From the NCBI RefSeq assembly GCF_001552175.1, contig NZ_BCQR01000018.1, forward strand, positions 1 through 39,521: a stretch of 39,521 nt of DNA, in the 5' to 3' direction. Position numbers and translations under genes: made by a program. The stretch is from Actinomadura kijaniata NBRC 14229 (GTDB taxonomy: Bacteria; Actinomycetota; Actinomycetes; Streptosporangiales; Streptosporangiaceae). Below the pieces are notes generated by a model, which was not told where the DNA came from, did no database searches, and worked only from the letters and a program-made list of their open reading frames with translations. Shown here one piece after another: positions 14,523 to 21,301 of this stretch (within the stretch, counting starts at the first letter, position 1; every line of letters begins with the position of its first letter).

Positions 14523-15467
14523 GTGGCGGTGATCACCTCGGAGTGGGGTTCGCGAGACCTGCCTCCCGGGGTGGGGGCCCGCCCGGCGCAAGCCGGTGAC
14601 GGCGGCACCTGGACCTCGGGCCTGTCGGTCGACGGGTTCGCCGCGCTGCGCGCCGCGGGCTTCGAGCCCGTCGGCGCGGTCATGGGCGGCACGGTGCACC
14701 ACCTCGGCCGGCGGTATGACCGTCCCTACGACTGCGGCTATCGCCCCGCGCCTCGGGCTGTCCAGTACGACCGTTCCGGTCGTCCCCTCCCCACCAACGA
14801 CCGTCTCGGCCAGCCCCTCCCCACCTCGGTCACCATCACGACGAGGAGTGGCGCCGCGGCGGGCGGTCACCACACGTACCTCAGGACCTTCCACCGTGCC
14901 CGGCGGGCCGCCACGGAGCGGATGGCCGCCGAATGCGCGTCGCTCGGCGGCGACGGGGTCGTGTCCGTACGGCTGGACGTCGTCCCTTTCCTGGACTCCC
15001 CCGACCAGCTCGAATTCCGGGCGTCCGGGACCGCCGTGCGGGCACGCGGGCCGGTCCGGCCGGGACGGGTCTTCCTGTCGCATGTGTCCGGCCAGGAGTT
15101 CGGCAAGCTGATCGCCGCCGGCTGGGTGCCGGTCGACCTGGTCCTCGGCGCGTCGAGCGGGGTCCGTCACGTCGACGAGCGGACCGAGCAGCAGACCGGT
15201 GCCCGTGCCCCCGCGCAGGAGGTCGAGGGTCTGACCGACCTCGTCCGGCGCACCCGGCACGACGCGCGCCGGCGCCTCGCCGCCGATGTCCGGCGGAGCG
15301 GCGCGGAGGGCGCCGTCCTGTCGACCGTGGACCTCACCACGTGGGCACGATCCTGCTCGGCGGGCGGTGAGGACCACCTGGTGGAGTCGACCTTCGTCGG
15401 CACCTCGATCACCGCGTTCCGGACGGACCACCAGCCGCCTCGCTCGCTGCCCCTCATGCGACTGTGA
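14523..15467 (+). CDS. Tandem YbjQ/heavy-metal-binding-domain-like protein 1
   Basis: About 314 residues; start at GTG 14523 or 14529 (VAVITSEW), since the longer open frame upstream is the ABC relic. It holds two copies of a YbjQ-like (PF01906-type) domain. Copy 1 has GLSVDGFAALRAAGFEPVGA, VMGGTVHHLG, an insert of about 45 residues with the repeat DRSGRPLPT/DRLGQPLPT, then ARRAATERMAAECASLGGDG and EFRASGTAVRA. Copy 2 has LSHVSGQEFGKLIAAGWVPV, DLVLGASSGVRHV, TRHDARRRLAADVRRSGAEG and ESTFVGTSITAFR. The metal-binding name of the family is historical; the function is uncertain. It is first of a three-gene operon with a close paralogue. Confidence 0.8.
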   Translation: MAVITSEWGSRDLPPGVGARPAQAGDGGTWTSGLSVDGFAALRAAGFEPVGAVMGGTVHHLGRRYDRPYDCGYRPAPRAVQYDRSGRPLPTNDRLGQPLPTSVTITTRSGAAAGGHHTYLRTFHRARRAATERMAAECASLGGDGVVSVRLDVVPFLDSPDQLEFRASGTAVRARGPVRPGRVFLSHVSGQEFGKLIAAGWVPVDLVLGASSGVRHVDERTEQQTGARAPAQEVEGLTDLVRRTRHDARRRLAADVRRSGAEGAVLSTVDLTTWARSCSAGGEDHLVESTFVGTSITAFRTDHQPPRSLPLMRL

Positions 15468-15480
15468 CCAGGAGGAGTGA

Positions 15481-16296
15481 ATGACGGACCCGGCCGACCA
15501 GGGGGTGCCCGCCGACGCGATGGCCCGGTTGGCGGAACTCCGCCCCGGAGAGCCCGGCGGACTGTTCACCAGCGACCTGTCCGTCAACGAGTTCCTGCTC
15601 GTGCGGGAGGCCGGGTTCCGGCCACTCGGACTGGTCCTGGGCAGCTCCGTCTACCACGTCGGCGTCCAGCTCGGCCGGTGGGGCAAGAACATGGAGCTCG
15701 AACAGCTCACCAACGCCCTGTACCACGCCCGGGAGCTGGCGATGACCCGCATGGAGGCCGAGGCCGACCAGCTCGGCGCCGACGGCATCGTCGGCGTCCG
15801 GCTGCGCGTGGAGTTCCGGGAGTTCGGCAGCGACATCGCCGAATTCGTCGCGATCGGCACGGCGGTCAAGGCCGAGGACAAGACCACCACCTGGCGCAAC
15901 AACAGGAATCAGCCGTTCACCTCCAACCTGAGCGGGCAGGACTTCTGGACGCTGGTCCAGGCCGGATACGCGCCGGTGGGCATGGTGATGGGGACCTGCG
16001 TCTACCACGTCGCGCACCGCCGTATGGCCGCGGTGCTGAGAAGCGCCGGACAGAACGCGGAGATCCCGGAGTTCACCCAGGCGTTGTACGACGCGCGGGA
16101 GCTGGCGATGGCGCGCATCCAGGCCGAGGGGCGGCGACTGCGGGCCGAGGGCATCGTCGGAGTGGTGCTCGACCAGCTTCACCACCGCTGGGGCGGGCAC
16201 ACGATGGAGTTCTTCGCGATCGGCACCGCGGTGAGGCCGCTGCGCGACGACCACACGATCGCCAAGCCGCAACTGGTGCTGGGGCTGGACCGCTGA
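15481..16296 (+). CDS. Tandem YbjQ/heavy-metal-binding-domain-like protein 2
   Basis: Protein of 271 residues with AGGAGGAG just before the ATG. Two YbjQ-like domains occur, each with the same blocks: TSDLSVNEFLLVREAGFRPL and TSNLSGQDFWTLVQAGYAPV; LGSSVYHVG and MGTCVYHVA; ALYHARELAMTRMEAEADQL and ALYDARELAMARIQAEGRRL; GADGIVGVRL and RAEGIVGVVL; EFVAIGTAV and EFFAIGTAV. YbjQ-type domains form oligomeric rings in solved members. No signal peptide or Cys cluster is seen, so metal binding is not evident. The stop overlaps the next ATG (TGATG). Confidence 0.85.
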   Translation: MTDPADQGVPADAMARLAELRPGEPGGLFTSDLSVNEFLLVREAGFRPLGLVLGSSVYHVGVQLGRWGKNMELEQLTNALYHARELAMTRMEAEADQLGADGIVGVRLRVEFREFGSDIAEFVAIGTAVKAEDKTTTWRNNRNQPFTSNLSGQDFWTLVQAGYAPVGMVMGTCVYHVAHRRMAAVLRSAGQNAEIPEFTQALYDARELAMARIQAEGRRLRAEGIVGVVLDQLHHRWGGHTMEFFAIGTAVRPLRDDHTIAKPQLVLGLDR

Positions 16297-16700
16297 TGAC
16301 CGCCGCCATGGACGGTTTCCACGAAGTGGCCGCCGCGTTGCGGCAGAACTCGGCCGACGTGAGCGCCTACGCGAAGGTGCTCACCACCACCCTGGGGGAC
16401 GCTCTGCCGCCCGGCTGCGTCACCGTGGAACGCGCCCGTTCGCTGGGCGACCGGATGCGGGGACGTGACGGGCGGGTGAGCCGCGTGATCGTACGGCTCG
16501 GCGACACCACGCTGTATCTGACCGACACGCGTGACCGGTTCGTCCCCGAGGTGCATCACGAGGTGCGCGGGGTGGTGCTCTCCCGCGAACAGGTCTCCAT
16601 CGACGCGTGGGTCGCCGAACTCACCCGCGAGCTGGTCGCCTACGCCGACGCGAACGCCCGGGCCGCCGCCGCGCTTCGCCGCCTAATCTCCGGCGCTTGA
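16296..16700 (+). CDS. Small hypothetical protein in YbjQ-like operon
   Basis: Protein of 134 residues overlapping the preceding stop by one base. The N-terminal half is helical (FHEVAAALRQNSADVSAYAK VLTTTLGDALPPG). The middle has basic and beta elements (VERARSLGDRMRGR, VSRVIVRLGDTTLYLTDTR), and the C-terminus is helical (VAELTRELVAYADANARAAA). I do not recognise a family. The tight coupling implies work with the YbjQ-like proteins. A strong bidirectional terminator follows. Confidence 0.78.
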   Translation: MTAAMDGFHEVAAALRQNSADVSAYAKVLTTTLGDALPPGCVTVERARSLGDRMRGRDGRVSRVIVRLGDTTLYLTDTRDRFVPEVHHEVRGVVLSREQVSIDAWVAELTRELVAYADANARAAAALRRLISGA

Positions 16701-16724
16701 GACCACGAGAACCTCACCCGGACG

Positions 16725-16778
16725 CTCAACGGCCCCGGCGATGGTATTCGGCTGGATACCACCGCCGGGGCCGTTGAG
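16725..16778. terminator. Bidirectional terminator between convergent operons
   Basis: CTCAACGGCCCCGGCG (16725-16740) pairs perfectly with CGCCGGGGCCGTTGAG (16763-16778). After a single A/C mismatch the stem continues as TGGTAT/ATACCA around an 8-base loop, 23 positions in total. It sits between the YbjQ-like operon (plus) and the DUF397 gene (minus), so it can serve both. Confidence 0.9.
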
Positions 16779-16785
16779 GAGTTCG

Positions 16786-16971
16786 TCAGAGGTCGAGCGT
16801 GCCGTCCTTGATGCGAGCGAACAGTCCGGCAATGTCATCGTGGCGAAACGCAAGGTGGGGGCCGGACGGGTCCTTGCTGTCCCGGATCAGGGTGGCCTGC
16901 CGAGCGTTGACCGAGACCTCAACGCATTCGCCAGCGCCCTGACTACGGCTGCTCTTCCGCCACTGGATCAT
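16786..16971 (-). CDS. DUF397-domain protein
   Basis: Protein of 61 residues with the DUF397 pattern: W.KSSRSQGAGECVEV, then VRDSKDP-like IRDSKDPSGPHLAF and a C-terminal FARIKDGTLD. DUF397 proteins are small actinomycete partners of HTH regulators of the WhiJ type, linked in Streptomyces to development and antibiotic control and sometimes described as toxin-antitoxin-like pairs. The start overlaps the 3' end of the HTH gene by 29 bases, so they form a coupled pair. Confidence 0.93.
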   Translation of the reverse strand: MIQWRKSSRSQGAGECVEVSVNARQATLIRDSKDPSGPHLAFRHDDIAGLFARIKDGTLDL

Positions 16972-17776
16972 CCTGCATGGCCTCCATCACGCGTCGGATC
17001 AGGGCGAGCGAGTCGGGCTCGTTCAGCGCCTGGCCTCTGATCTCGTCGAACCTCAATCCCAAACGGCTGACCTCGACAGGGTCTTCGATCAGTCTTCCAC
17101 CGAACTGAGCTTCGACATAGCCCGCCCCAGTCTGATCCCTTTTGGAGAGCACCACGACCGCGCCGTCGAGGCCGTAGTACCACCCGTCCATCATCCTCAC
17201 TACCTGGACGTGCACGTGAGGCCGTTTCGCCATGTCCAGTATGTGTGCGAGTTGTTCACGCATGACGGCGGCTCCACCCACGGCCCGGAGAATGACGGAC
17301 TCGTCCATGACGGCGAACAGGTGGGGCGGGTCATCGCGCCGCAGCATTTCGGCCCGCGCGAGGCGCTGAACAATCCAGCCGTCTCCGAGAGTCTGGGACC
17401 GCGCGTCGGCCCGCATGTACGCCTCGGTCTGGAGCAGTCCGGGAACGTAGGCGGGCTGAAAGGTGCGGATCGCGGTGGCCTCGGCCTCGTGAGGCAGGTA
17501 CAGCTCGAACCATGACGCCACGTGTTCGCGCTGCATGTGGTGCCAGAGCCCCTGGAACACCTCACCGGTCCCAAAGAATTCATCCGCTTTTACACAGAAC
17601 TCGCGATCCGGCATATTGCGCTGGTTCTCGTAGCTGGCGATCACCTCACGTGTCACGATCAGTTCTTTGGCCAGGGCACTCTGCGAGAGGCCCCGCAGTT
17701 CCCGCATCGCGCGCAACGTGTGCGCGAACTGGGCGCGAAGGCTTGAACGCGGGTCGATCGGTACAGGCGCAGGCAT
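16943..17776 (-). CDS. HTH regulator with DUF5753-type effector domain (WhiJ-like)
   Basis: Protein of 277 residues from the ATG at 17776 (MPAPVPIDP); the longer frame upstream lacks conserved residues. The N-terminal Xre-type HTH is at about residues 11-65 (LRAMRELRGLSQSALAKELI, VTREVIASYENQRNMPD). It is followed by the DUF5753/Scr1-like region: WFELYLPHEAEATAIRTFQP, YVPGLLQTEAYMRA, RLARAEMLRRDDPPHLFAVM, DESVILR, VQVVRM. Partner of the overlapping DUF397 gene. Proteins of this pair are actinomycete-specific and usually act in developmental or metabolic switching. It is divergent from three small unknown genes, which may be its targets. GTTCCGT and ACGGAAC occur as distant inverted copies in the intergenic region. 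Confidence 0.92.
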   Translation of the reverse strand: MPAPVPIDPRSSLRAQFAHTLRAMRELRGLSQSALAKELIVTREVIASYENQRNMPDREFCVKADEFFGTGEVFQGLWHHMQREHVASWFELYLPHEAEATAIRTFQPAYVPGLLQTEAYMRADARSQTLGDGWIVQRLARAEMLRRDDPPHLFAVMDESVILRAVGGAAVMREQLAHILDMAKRPHVHVQVVRMMDGWYYGLDGAVVVLSKRDQTGAGYVEAQFGGRLIEDPVEVSRLGLRFDEIRGQALNEPDSLALIRRVMEAMQDDPVAEEQP

Positions 17777-17892
17777 AGGGGGGCTCCAGCCGTGGCATTC
17801 CTGAGAACTCACACCGTTCCGTATTCCGCAGCTTAGATCGTGGCGCGACGCTTGGTCCGGCAAACGAAACGGAACCCACCCCCGGAAAAGCG

Positions 17893-18288
17893 ATGCCGAA
17901 CAACGACGAATTGCTGCTCCAGCTCGCGGCCGCCCTCGTGGACGAGGGCATGATCGCCAAGGTCACGGACGCCCCGCCCGCGCCGTTCCGCCGGCCCGGC
18001 CGCTGCGTGTGGGTCCAGAACCCCCGGCACCCGGACTGGACCGGCCACATCACCCTCCGCGACCCCGAGGACCCGCCCGGCGGCGTGCTCTGGTGGTTCT
18101 TCTCGTGGAACGAGCGGATCTCCCCCGCGTTCGACCTCTACGGAGCCGCGCACCGGATCACGGACCGCCTGACCCCCCGTCCCACCAGCCTCGCCCTGGC
18201 CGACGCCGTGCGGCTGATCGAGGGCCGCCTCGTCTCCCGCGACGGCCTGCCCACGGGCTGCGCGTGGGGCATCCAGTTCACCTGCTGA
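17893..18288 (+). CDS. Small hypothetical protein in DUF397/HTH cassette
   Basis: Protein of 131 residues starting MPNNDELLLQLAAALVDEGM. The aromatic core VWVQNPRHPDWTGHITLRDP and VLWWFFSWNERISPA is distinctive. The C-terminal part (LALADAVRLIEGRLVSRDG) is helical. It has no named family known to me, no signal peptide and no membrane helix. It is first of three same-strand genes divergent from the HTH/DUF397 pair. Confidence 0.75.
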   Translation: MPNNDELLLQLAAALVDEGMIAKVTDAPPAPFRRPGRCVWVQNPRHPDWTGHITLRDPEDPPGGVLWWFFSWNERISPAFDLYGAAHRITDRLTPRPTSLALADAVRLIEGRLVSRDGLPTGCAWGIQFTC

Positions 18289-18314
18289 CCGCATCTCCCC
18301 AAGGAAGGAAAGAC

Positions 18315-18887
18315 GTGCCCCGGCACCCCGTTGACTATGAGGCCGCGCTCCGCGAGCGGCACCTCTCCGCCCTCTCCGAACGGATCAACGCCACCACCCG
18401 GCACCGCGCCGAGATCAGTGACCGTTCCCGGGTGCTCGTGAAGCGCCGCGACGACGTGGCGTTCGGCGTCACGGCAGCTCCGATCGAGGACACCGATCCG
18501 CCCCTGTGGGGGTACTTCTTCGACGCCTCCGACCACCTGATCGGTCACGTGGACGGTCTCGACGCCGTGGTGCGCGAGATCGAGAAGCGCGCGGACCGGA
18601 ACGAGGAGGCCGTGCGCGTGCGTCACCTGGAAGCGCTCCAGGCGGCGATCGTGGCGCGCACGGGCCTGCGGGCGGCGATCCGTCAGCCCGACCGGGGGCG
18701 TCCGCACGCGGTGGAGGTCAGCGGGGTGCCGCGCGTGCTGGGCACGGAGCTCATCGACGCCGCGCCGTTGCCCGACGGGACGTGGGCGTACTGGTGGCGC
18801 ACGTGGAGCGTGCTGATCGGCCTCGTCGCCGACCTGGACGCCGTGGTGTCCGCCGTCGAGCGGGTCATGACACCGAAATGGGATTGA
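18315..18887 (+). CDS. Hypothetical protein with internal duplication
   Basis: Protein of 190 residues from the GTG at 18315, with AAGGAAGGAA upstream. Two similar halves are visible: helix (ERHLSALSERINATTRHRAE / RHLEALQAAIVARTGLRAAI), then a beta/aromatic piece (PPLWGYFFDASDHLIGHVDG / GTWAYWWRTWSVLIGLVADL), then DAVVREIEKR / DAVVSAVERV. No family is recognised. It starts 27 bases after the previous gene and is part of the small-gene cassette. Confidence 0.75.
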   Translation: MPRHPVDYEAALRERHLSALSERINATTRHRAEISDRSRVLVKRRDDVAFGVTAAPIEDTDPPLWGYFFDASDHLIGHVDGLDAVVREIEKRADRNEEAVRVRHLEALQAAIVARTGLRAAIRQPDRGRPHAVEVSGVPRVLGTELIDAAPLPDGTWAYWWRTWSVLIGLVADLDAVVSAVERVMTPKWD

Positions 18888-18889
18888 CC

Positions 18890-19084
18890 ATGCGTCCCCC
18901 CCGAAGCCCCACCCCCACGGAGGCGGCCCCGTGGCTGGAACGGCTGCGTGCCGCCTGGCCGCACTGGGGCATCGTGTACGACGGCACGGAGTGGTGGGCG
19001 TTGCTCACCCTGAACGGCCGCCGAACGACGCTGCGCGCCCCCTCCGGCATCGAGCTGGAAGCGCGCATGCAGGCGTTCCGCTGA
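18890..19084 (+). CDS. Small hypothetical protein (64 residues)
   Basis: Begins 2 bases after the stop of the previous gene. Sequence features are a Pro-rich start, then LERLRAAWPHWGIVYDGTEW and a basic beta-like segment (LLTLNGRRTTLRAPSGIELE). It reads like a short alpha/beta domain typical of small genes that accompany DUF397/HTH pairs in actinomycetes; I know no function. It ends exactly where the convergent hydrolase gene ends. Confidence 0.65.
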   Translation: MRPPRSPTPTEAAPWLERLRAAWPHWGIVYDGTEWWALLTLNGRRTTLRAPSGIELEARMQAFR

Positions 19085-19942
19085 TCAGGATTCGCGCGCG
19101 TGTGCGAGGAAGTCGGTGATGAGCCGGGTCACGTCGTCGGGCTTCTCCCGCACCATGTCGTGACCGGCGTCCAGTTCCACCACCCTGATGTGGGGGTGCG
19201 CCTCGGTGACGGGCGCGAGGTCGCGGCGCACCCCTCGGCGCAGGGCCTCCATGAGCTCGCCGCCGGGCATGCCCGGCGGGTCCTGGGTGGCCAGGACGAT
19301 CAGGGCGGGGCACCGGACCTTCGGCAACGCCGGGACGGCGTCGCGGAAGTGGGGCGAGTACCGCACGGCGGCCAGCAGCTCCGGTCCCGGCCGCCGGTAG
19401 CTGTCACCGTCGAGCGTGGTCACGGCGCGCGGCGGCAACGTGGCGACCTGCTCGGCCGGCACCGGCCGGGTCATCGCCGCCTGCTGCGCGTCGAACGCCG
19501 CCTTCAGCCGCGCCAGCTCGCGTTCCACCAGGGCCGGGTCCAGGCCGGGGTAGTTGCCGGGCTCGTTCTCGGCCGAGCGCAGGCCGTCGAGGTTGACGAC
19601 GGCCGGGCACTCCGGATGGCGCGCGGCCCACAGCAGGGCCAGCATCCCGCCGAGCGACTGGCCGACGACCGCCGGTGCGCCGAGGCCCAGGCGGTCCACG
19701 ACCGCCTCGATGTCGTCCAGGGCCGCGTCCCACTCCCAGGGGGCGTCGCCCGACAGGCCGTGCCCGCGCAGGTCCATGGCGACCACGCGGTGCGCGGCCG
19801 TCAGCGGCGGGGCCACCTCCCGCCAGGCGTCCAGCGTGCCGCCCAGGCCGTGCAGCAGCAGGACGGGCGGGCCGTCGCCGCCGTGGTCGCGCACGGCGAG
19901 GGGGATCGTGTGGTCAGTGAGGGTCACGTCGTGCTGCGACAC
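19085..19942 (-). CDS. Alpha/beta hydrolase
   Basis: Protein of 285 residues. Catalytic features are LLLHGLGGTLDAW (oxyanion), MDLRGHGLSG, nucleophile elbow VGQSLGG with Ser, acid in VLATQDPPG and His in LDAGHDMVRE. This is typical of esterase, lactonase or C-C hydrolase enzymes; the substrate is unknown. Its start overlaps the 3' end of the HTH-protein gene by 29 bases, so the two are co-translated. Likely regulated with that gene from the palindromic promoter at 20406-20443. Confidence 0.92.
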   Translation of the reverse strand: MSQHDVTLTDHTIPLAVRDHGGDGPPVLLLHGLGGTLDAWREVAPPLTAAHRVVAMDLRGHGLSGDAPWEWDAALDDIEAVVDRLGLGAPAVVGQSLGGMLALLWAARHPECPAVVNLDGLRSAENEPGNYPGLDPALVERELARLKAAFDAQQAAMTRPVPAEQVATLPPRAVTTLDGDSYRRPGPELLAAVRYSPHFRDAVPALPKVRCPALIVLATQDPPGMPGGELMEALRRGVRRDLAPVTEAHPHIRVVELDAGHDMVREKPDDVTRLITDFLAHARES

Positions 19943-20405
19943 GTTGCTCCTTGGGGAGGTTGAGCCGGGCGCGGATCGACGCGGTCGTCACCCCGCCGTC
20001 GGGGTGACGATCGAGTTTCGCGCGCTTGACCAGGTCGTGGACGCCCTGGCGGGTGATGCCGAGCATCGCCGCCGCGGTGGCGAAGCCCACCGCCTCCGCC
20101 CCCGGGTGGCCCGTCCGCCGCGCCACGGCGCGGCCGAAGGCGGTGCGCCACCACGCGTCGGGCGGATCGAACGGCCCGTCGCCGGGGAACAGCGCGGCGA
20201 TCAGCCGCGCGGAGGTCATGACGGCCGTGCGGTCGTCCGGGCCCAGCAGTTGCGCGGCCCACACCTCGGCCTGCACCCGCAGCCGTTCCCGTACGTCGCC
20301 CACGTCGTCGCCGGGATCCAGCAGGATCTCCAGCGGATCGACGATCCGCGTCTCGACCAGGCGCGTCAGCTCGCGCGCCAGCTCCACATGTTCCGCAGTG
20401 CCCAC
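19914..20405 (-). CDS. HTH DNA-binding protein
   Basis: Protein of 163 residues from the GTG at 20405. The C-terminal third carries a helix-turn-helix (AAAMLGITRQGVHDLVKRAK). The N-terminal part is helical and acidic (LARELTRLVETRIVDPLEIL LDPGDDVGD), possibly a dimerisation or sensing region. I recognise no named family. A -10-like TATTGT lies 7 bases before the GTG and there is no Shine-Dalgarno, so the mRNA is probably leaderless. The long palindrome directly upstream is the obvious candidate for autoregulation. Coupled to the hydrolase gene downstream. Confidence 0.82.
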   Translation of the reverse strand: MGTAEHVELARELTRLVETRIVDPLEILLDPGDDVGDVRERLRVQAEVWAAQLLGPDDRTAVMTSARLIAALFPGDGPFDPPDAWWRTAFGRAVARRTGHPGAEAVGFATAAAMLGITRQGVHDLVKRAKLDRHPDGGVTTASIRARLNLPKEQRVAARRDPH

Positions 20406-20443
20406 TTGACGAACAATAGCAAGTACTTGCTGCTATTCGTCAA
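20406..20443 (-). promoter_or_regulatory. 38-bp concentric palindrome and promoter of HTH-hydrolase operon
   Basis: Outer arms TTGACGAA (20406-20413) and TTCGTCAA (20436-20443) and an inner perfect palindrome AGCAAGTACTTGCT (20418-20431) share the same centre (20424.5). On the minus strand TTGACG (20443-20438), a 19-base spacer and TATTGT (20418-20413) form a promoter ending 7 bases before the GTG. It also overlaps the stop codon of the gene ending at 20433. Confidence 0.75.
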
Positions 20444-21170
20444 GTACTCGATCGCCCTCCTGCCACGTTCCGTCCGGGCCCAGGGTGAGGACCCGCGGCG
20501 GCCCCATGGTCCGGAGCGCCTCCTCGCGCATGGCCTCACGGGCGGCCTGCCCCTCACCCGTGGGGTCGAACACCCGGAAGCCGCGCATCGGCACATGGGA
20601 GGCGTCGACGTCGTCGGCCGCGTGGACGCCTTCGAGGATGAAGCCGAACAGCCCCCGCAACGCGTCCTCGCCCATGTCGAGCGGGTGGAACGGCAGCGGA
20701 TAGTCCTCCTCGGCGTGCTCGCCCACCCAGTACGGCCGCTCGAACGGCAGCGGCTCCCCGATGTCCTCCATGACCCCGTCGTCCGGGGACAGGCTCAGCG
20801 ACCGCACCAGCTCGCCGTCCTCCCAGACGGAGAACGCGAGCCAGTCCACCACCGAGTGCATCGAGTGCGTGATGATCCGCCGTCCCTCGCCGAGCTTCAG
20901 CAGGTGCTCGGGCAGCTCCGACGGGTAGTCGAGCATGAACCGCTGGCTGCACAGCACCTCCGCCCCCGGCAGCACGGTGGCGTAGGTGACGTCGTCGGGC
21001 GGATAGGTCGAGTACGCCAACGCTCCCTCGTCCCCGGGCTCCACCGCGTGGTCCGGATGGACCCGCCGCACCAGCGCCTCCACCTCGGCCGGGTCCGGGC
21101 GCGCCGCGCGCCTCAGCCTCGGCCGGACATCCCCGTCGGAGAACGCCAGCAGCCCCGTCTTCGCGCCCAT
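20433..21170 (-). CDS. DUF6928-like protein
   Basis: Protein of 245 residues starting MGAKTGLLAFSDGDVRPRLR, the characteristic beginning of what I know as DUF6928. Further family blocks are VEALVRRVHPDHAVEP, YPPDDVTYATVLPGAEVLCS, SMHSVVDWLAFSVWEDG, LVRSLSLSPDDGVMEDIGEP, PYPLPFHPL-like YPLPFHPLDMGEDALRGLFG and MRGFRVFDP. It is predicted cytosolic with no known activity. The ATG at 21170 is preferred because it opens the conserved domain. Its stop lies inside the promoter palindrome of the next operon. Confidence 0.82.
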   Translation of the reverse strand: MGAKTGLLAFSDGDVRPRLRRAARPDPAEVEALVRRVHPDHAVEPGDEGALAYSTYPPDDVTYATVLPGAEVLCSQRFMLDYPSELPEHLLKLGEGRRIITHSMHSVVDWLAFSVWEDGELVRSLSLSPDDGVMEDIGEPLPFERPYWVGEHAEEDYPLPFHPLDMGEDALRGLFGFILEGVHAADDVDASHVPMRGFRVFDPTGEGQAAREAMREEALRTMGPPRVLTLGPDGTWQEGDRVLDE

Positions 21171-21235
21171 GCGCAACTCCCTCGCCTCACTCCGCGAACG
21201 AACGGGCCGCACGCTGTCCACCGCCACCGACACCC

Positions 21236-21286
21236 TTGCGGAGATCACCGCCCGCCCCCAAGATGTCGTTGACGTCAATGTCAACG
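21236..21286 (+). promoter_or_regulatory. Promoter and TetR-type operator of acyl-CoA carboxylase
   Basis: CGTTGAC (21267-21273) and GTCAACG (21280-21286) are perfect 7-bp arms with a 6-bp spacer. TTGACGTCAA (21269-21278) is itself palindromic. A possible promoter TTGCGG (21236-21241), 17 bases, CAAGAT (21259-21264) would place the start of transcription inside the operator. A TetR gene follows the carboxylase and is the likely ligand. Confidence 0.65.
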
Positions 21287-21301
21287 CGCAGGTGGGAGCC
21301 G

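Noticed and set aside
14130..15467. One 445-codon gene combining ATPase and YbjQ-like sequence
   Set aside because: The ATPase part is broken across three frames; the YbjQ-like protein has its own GTG start near 14523.
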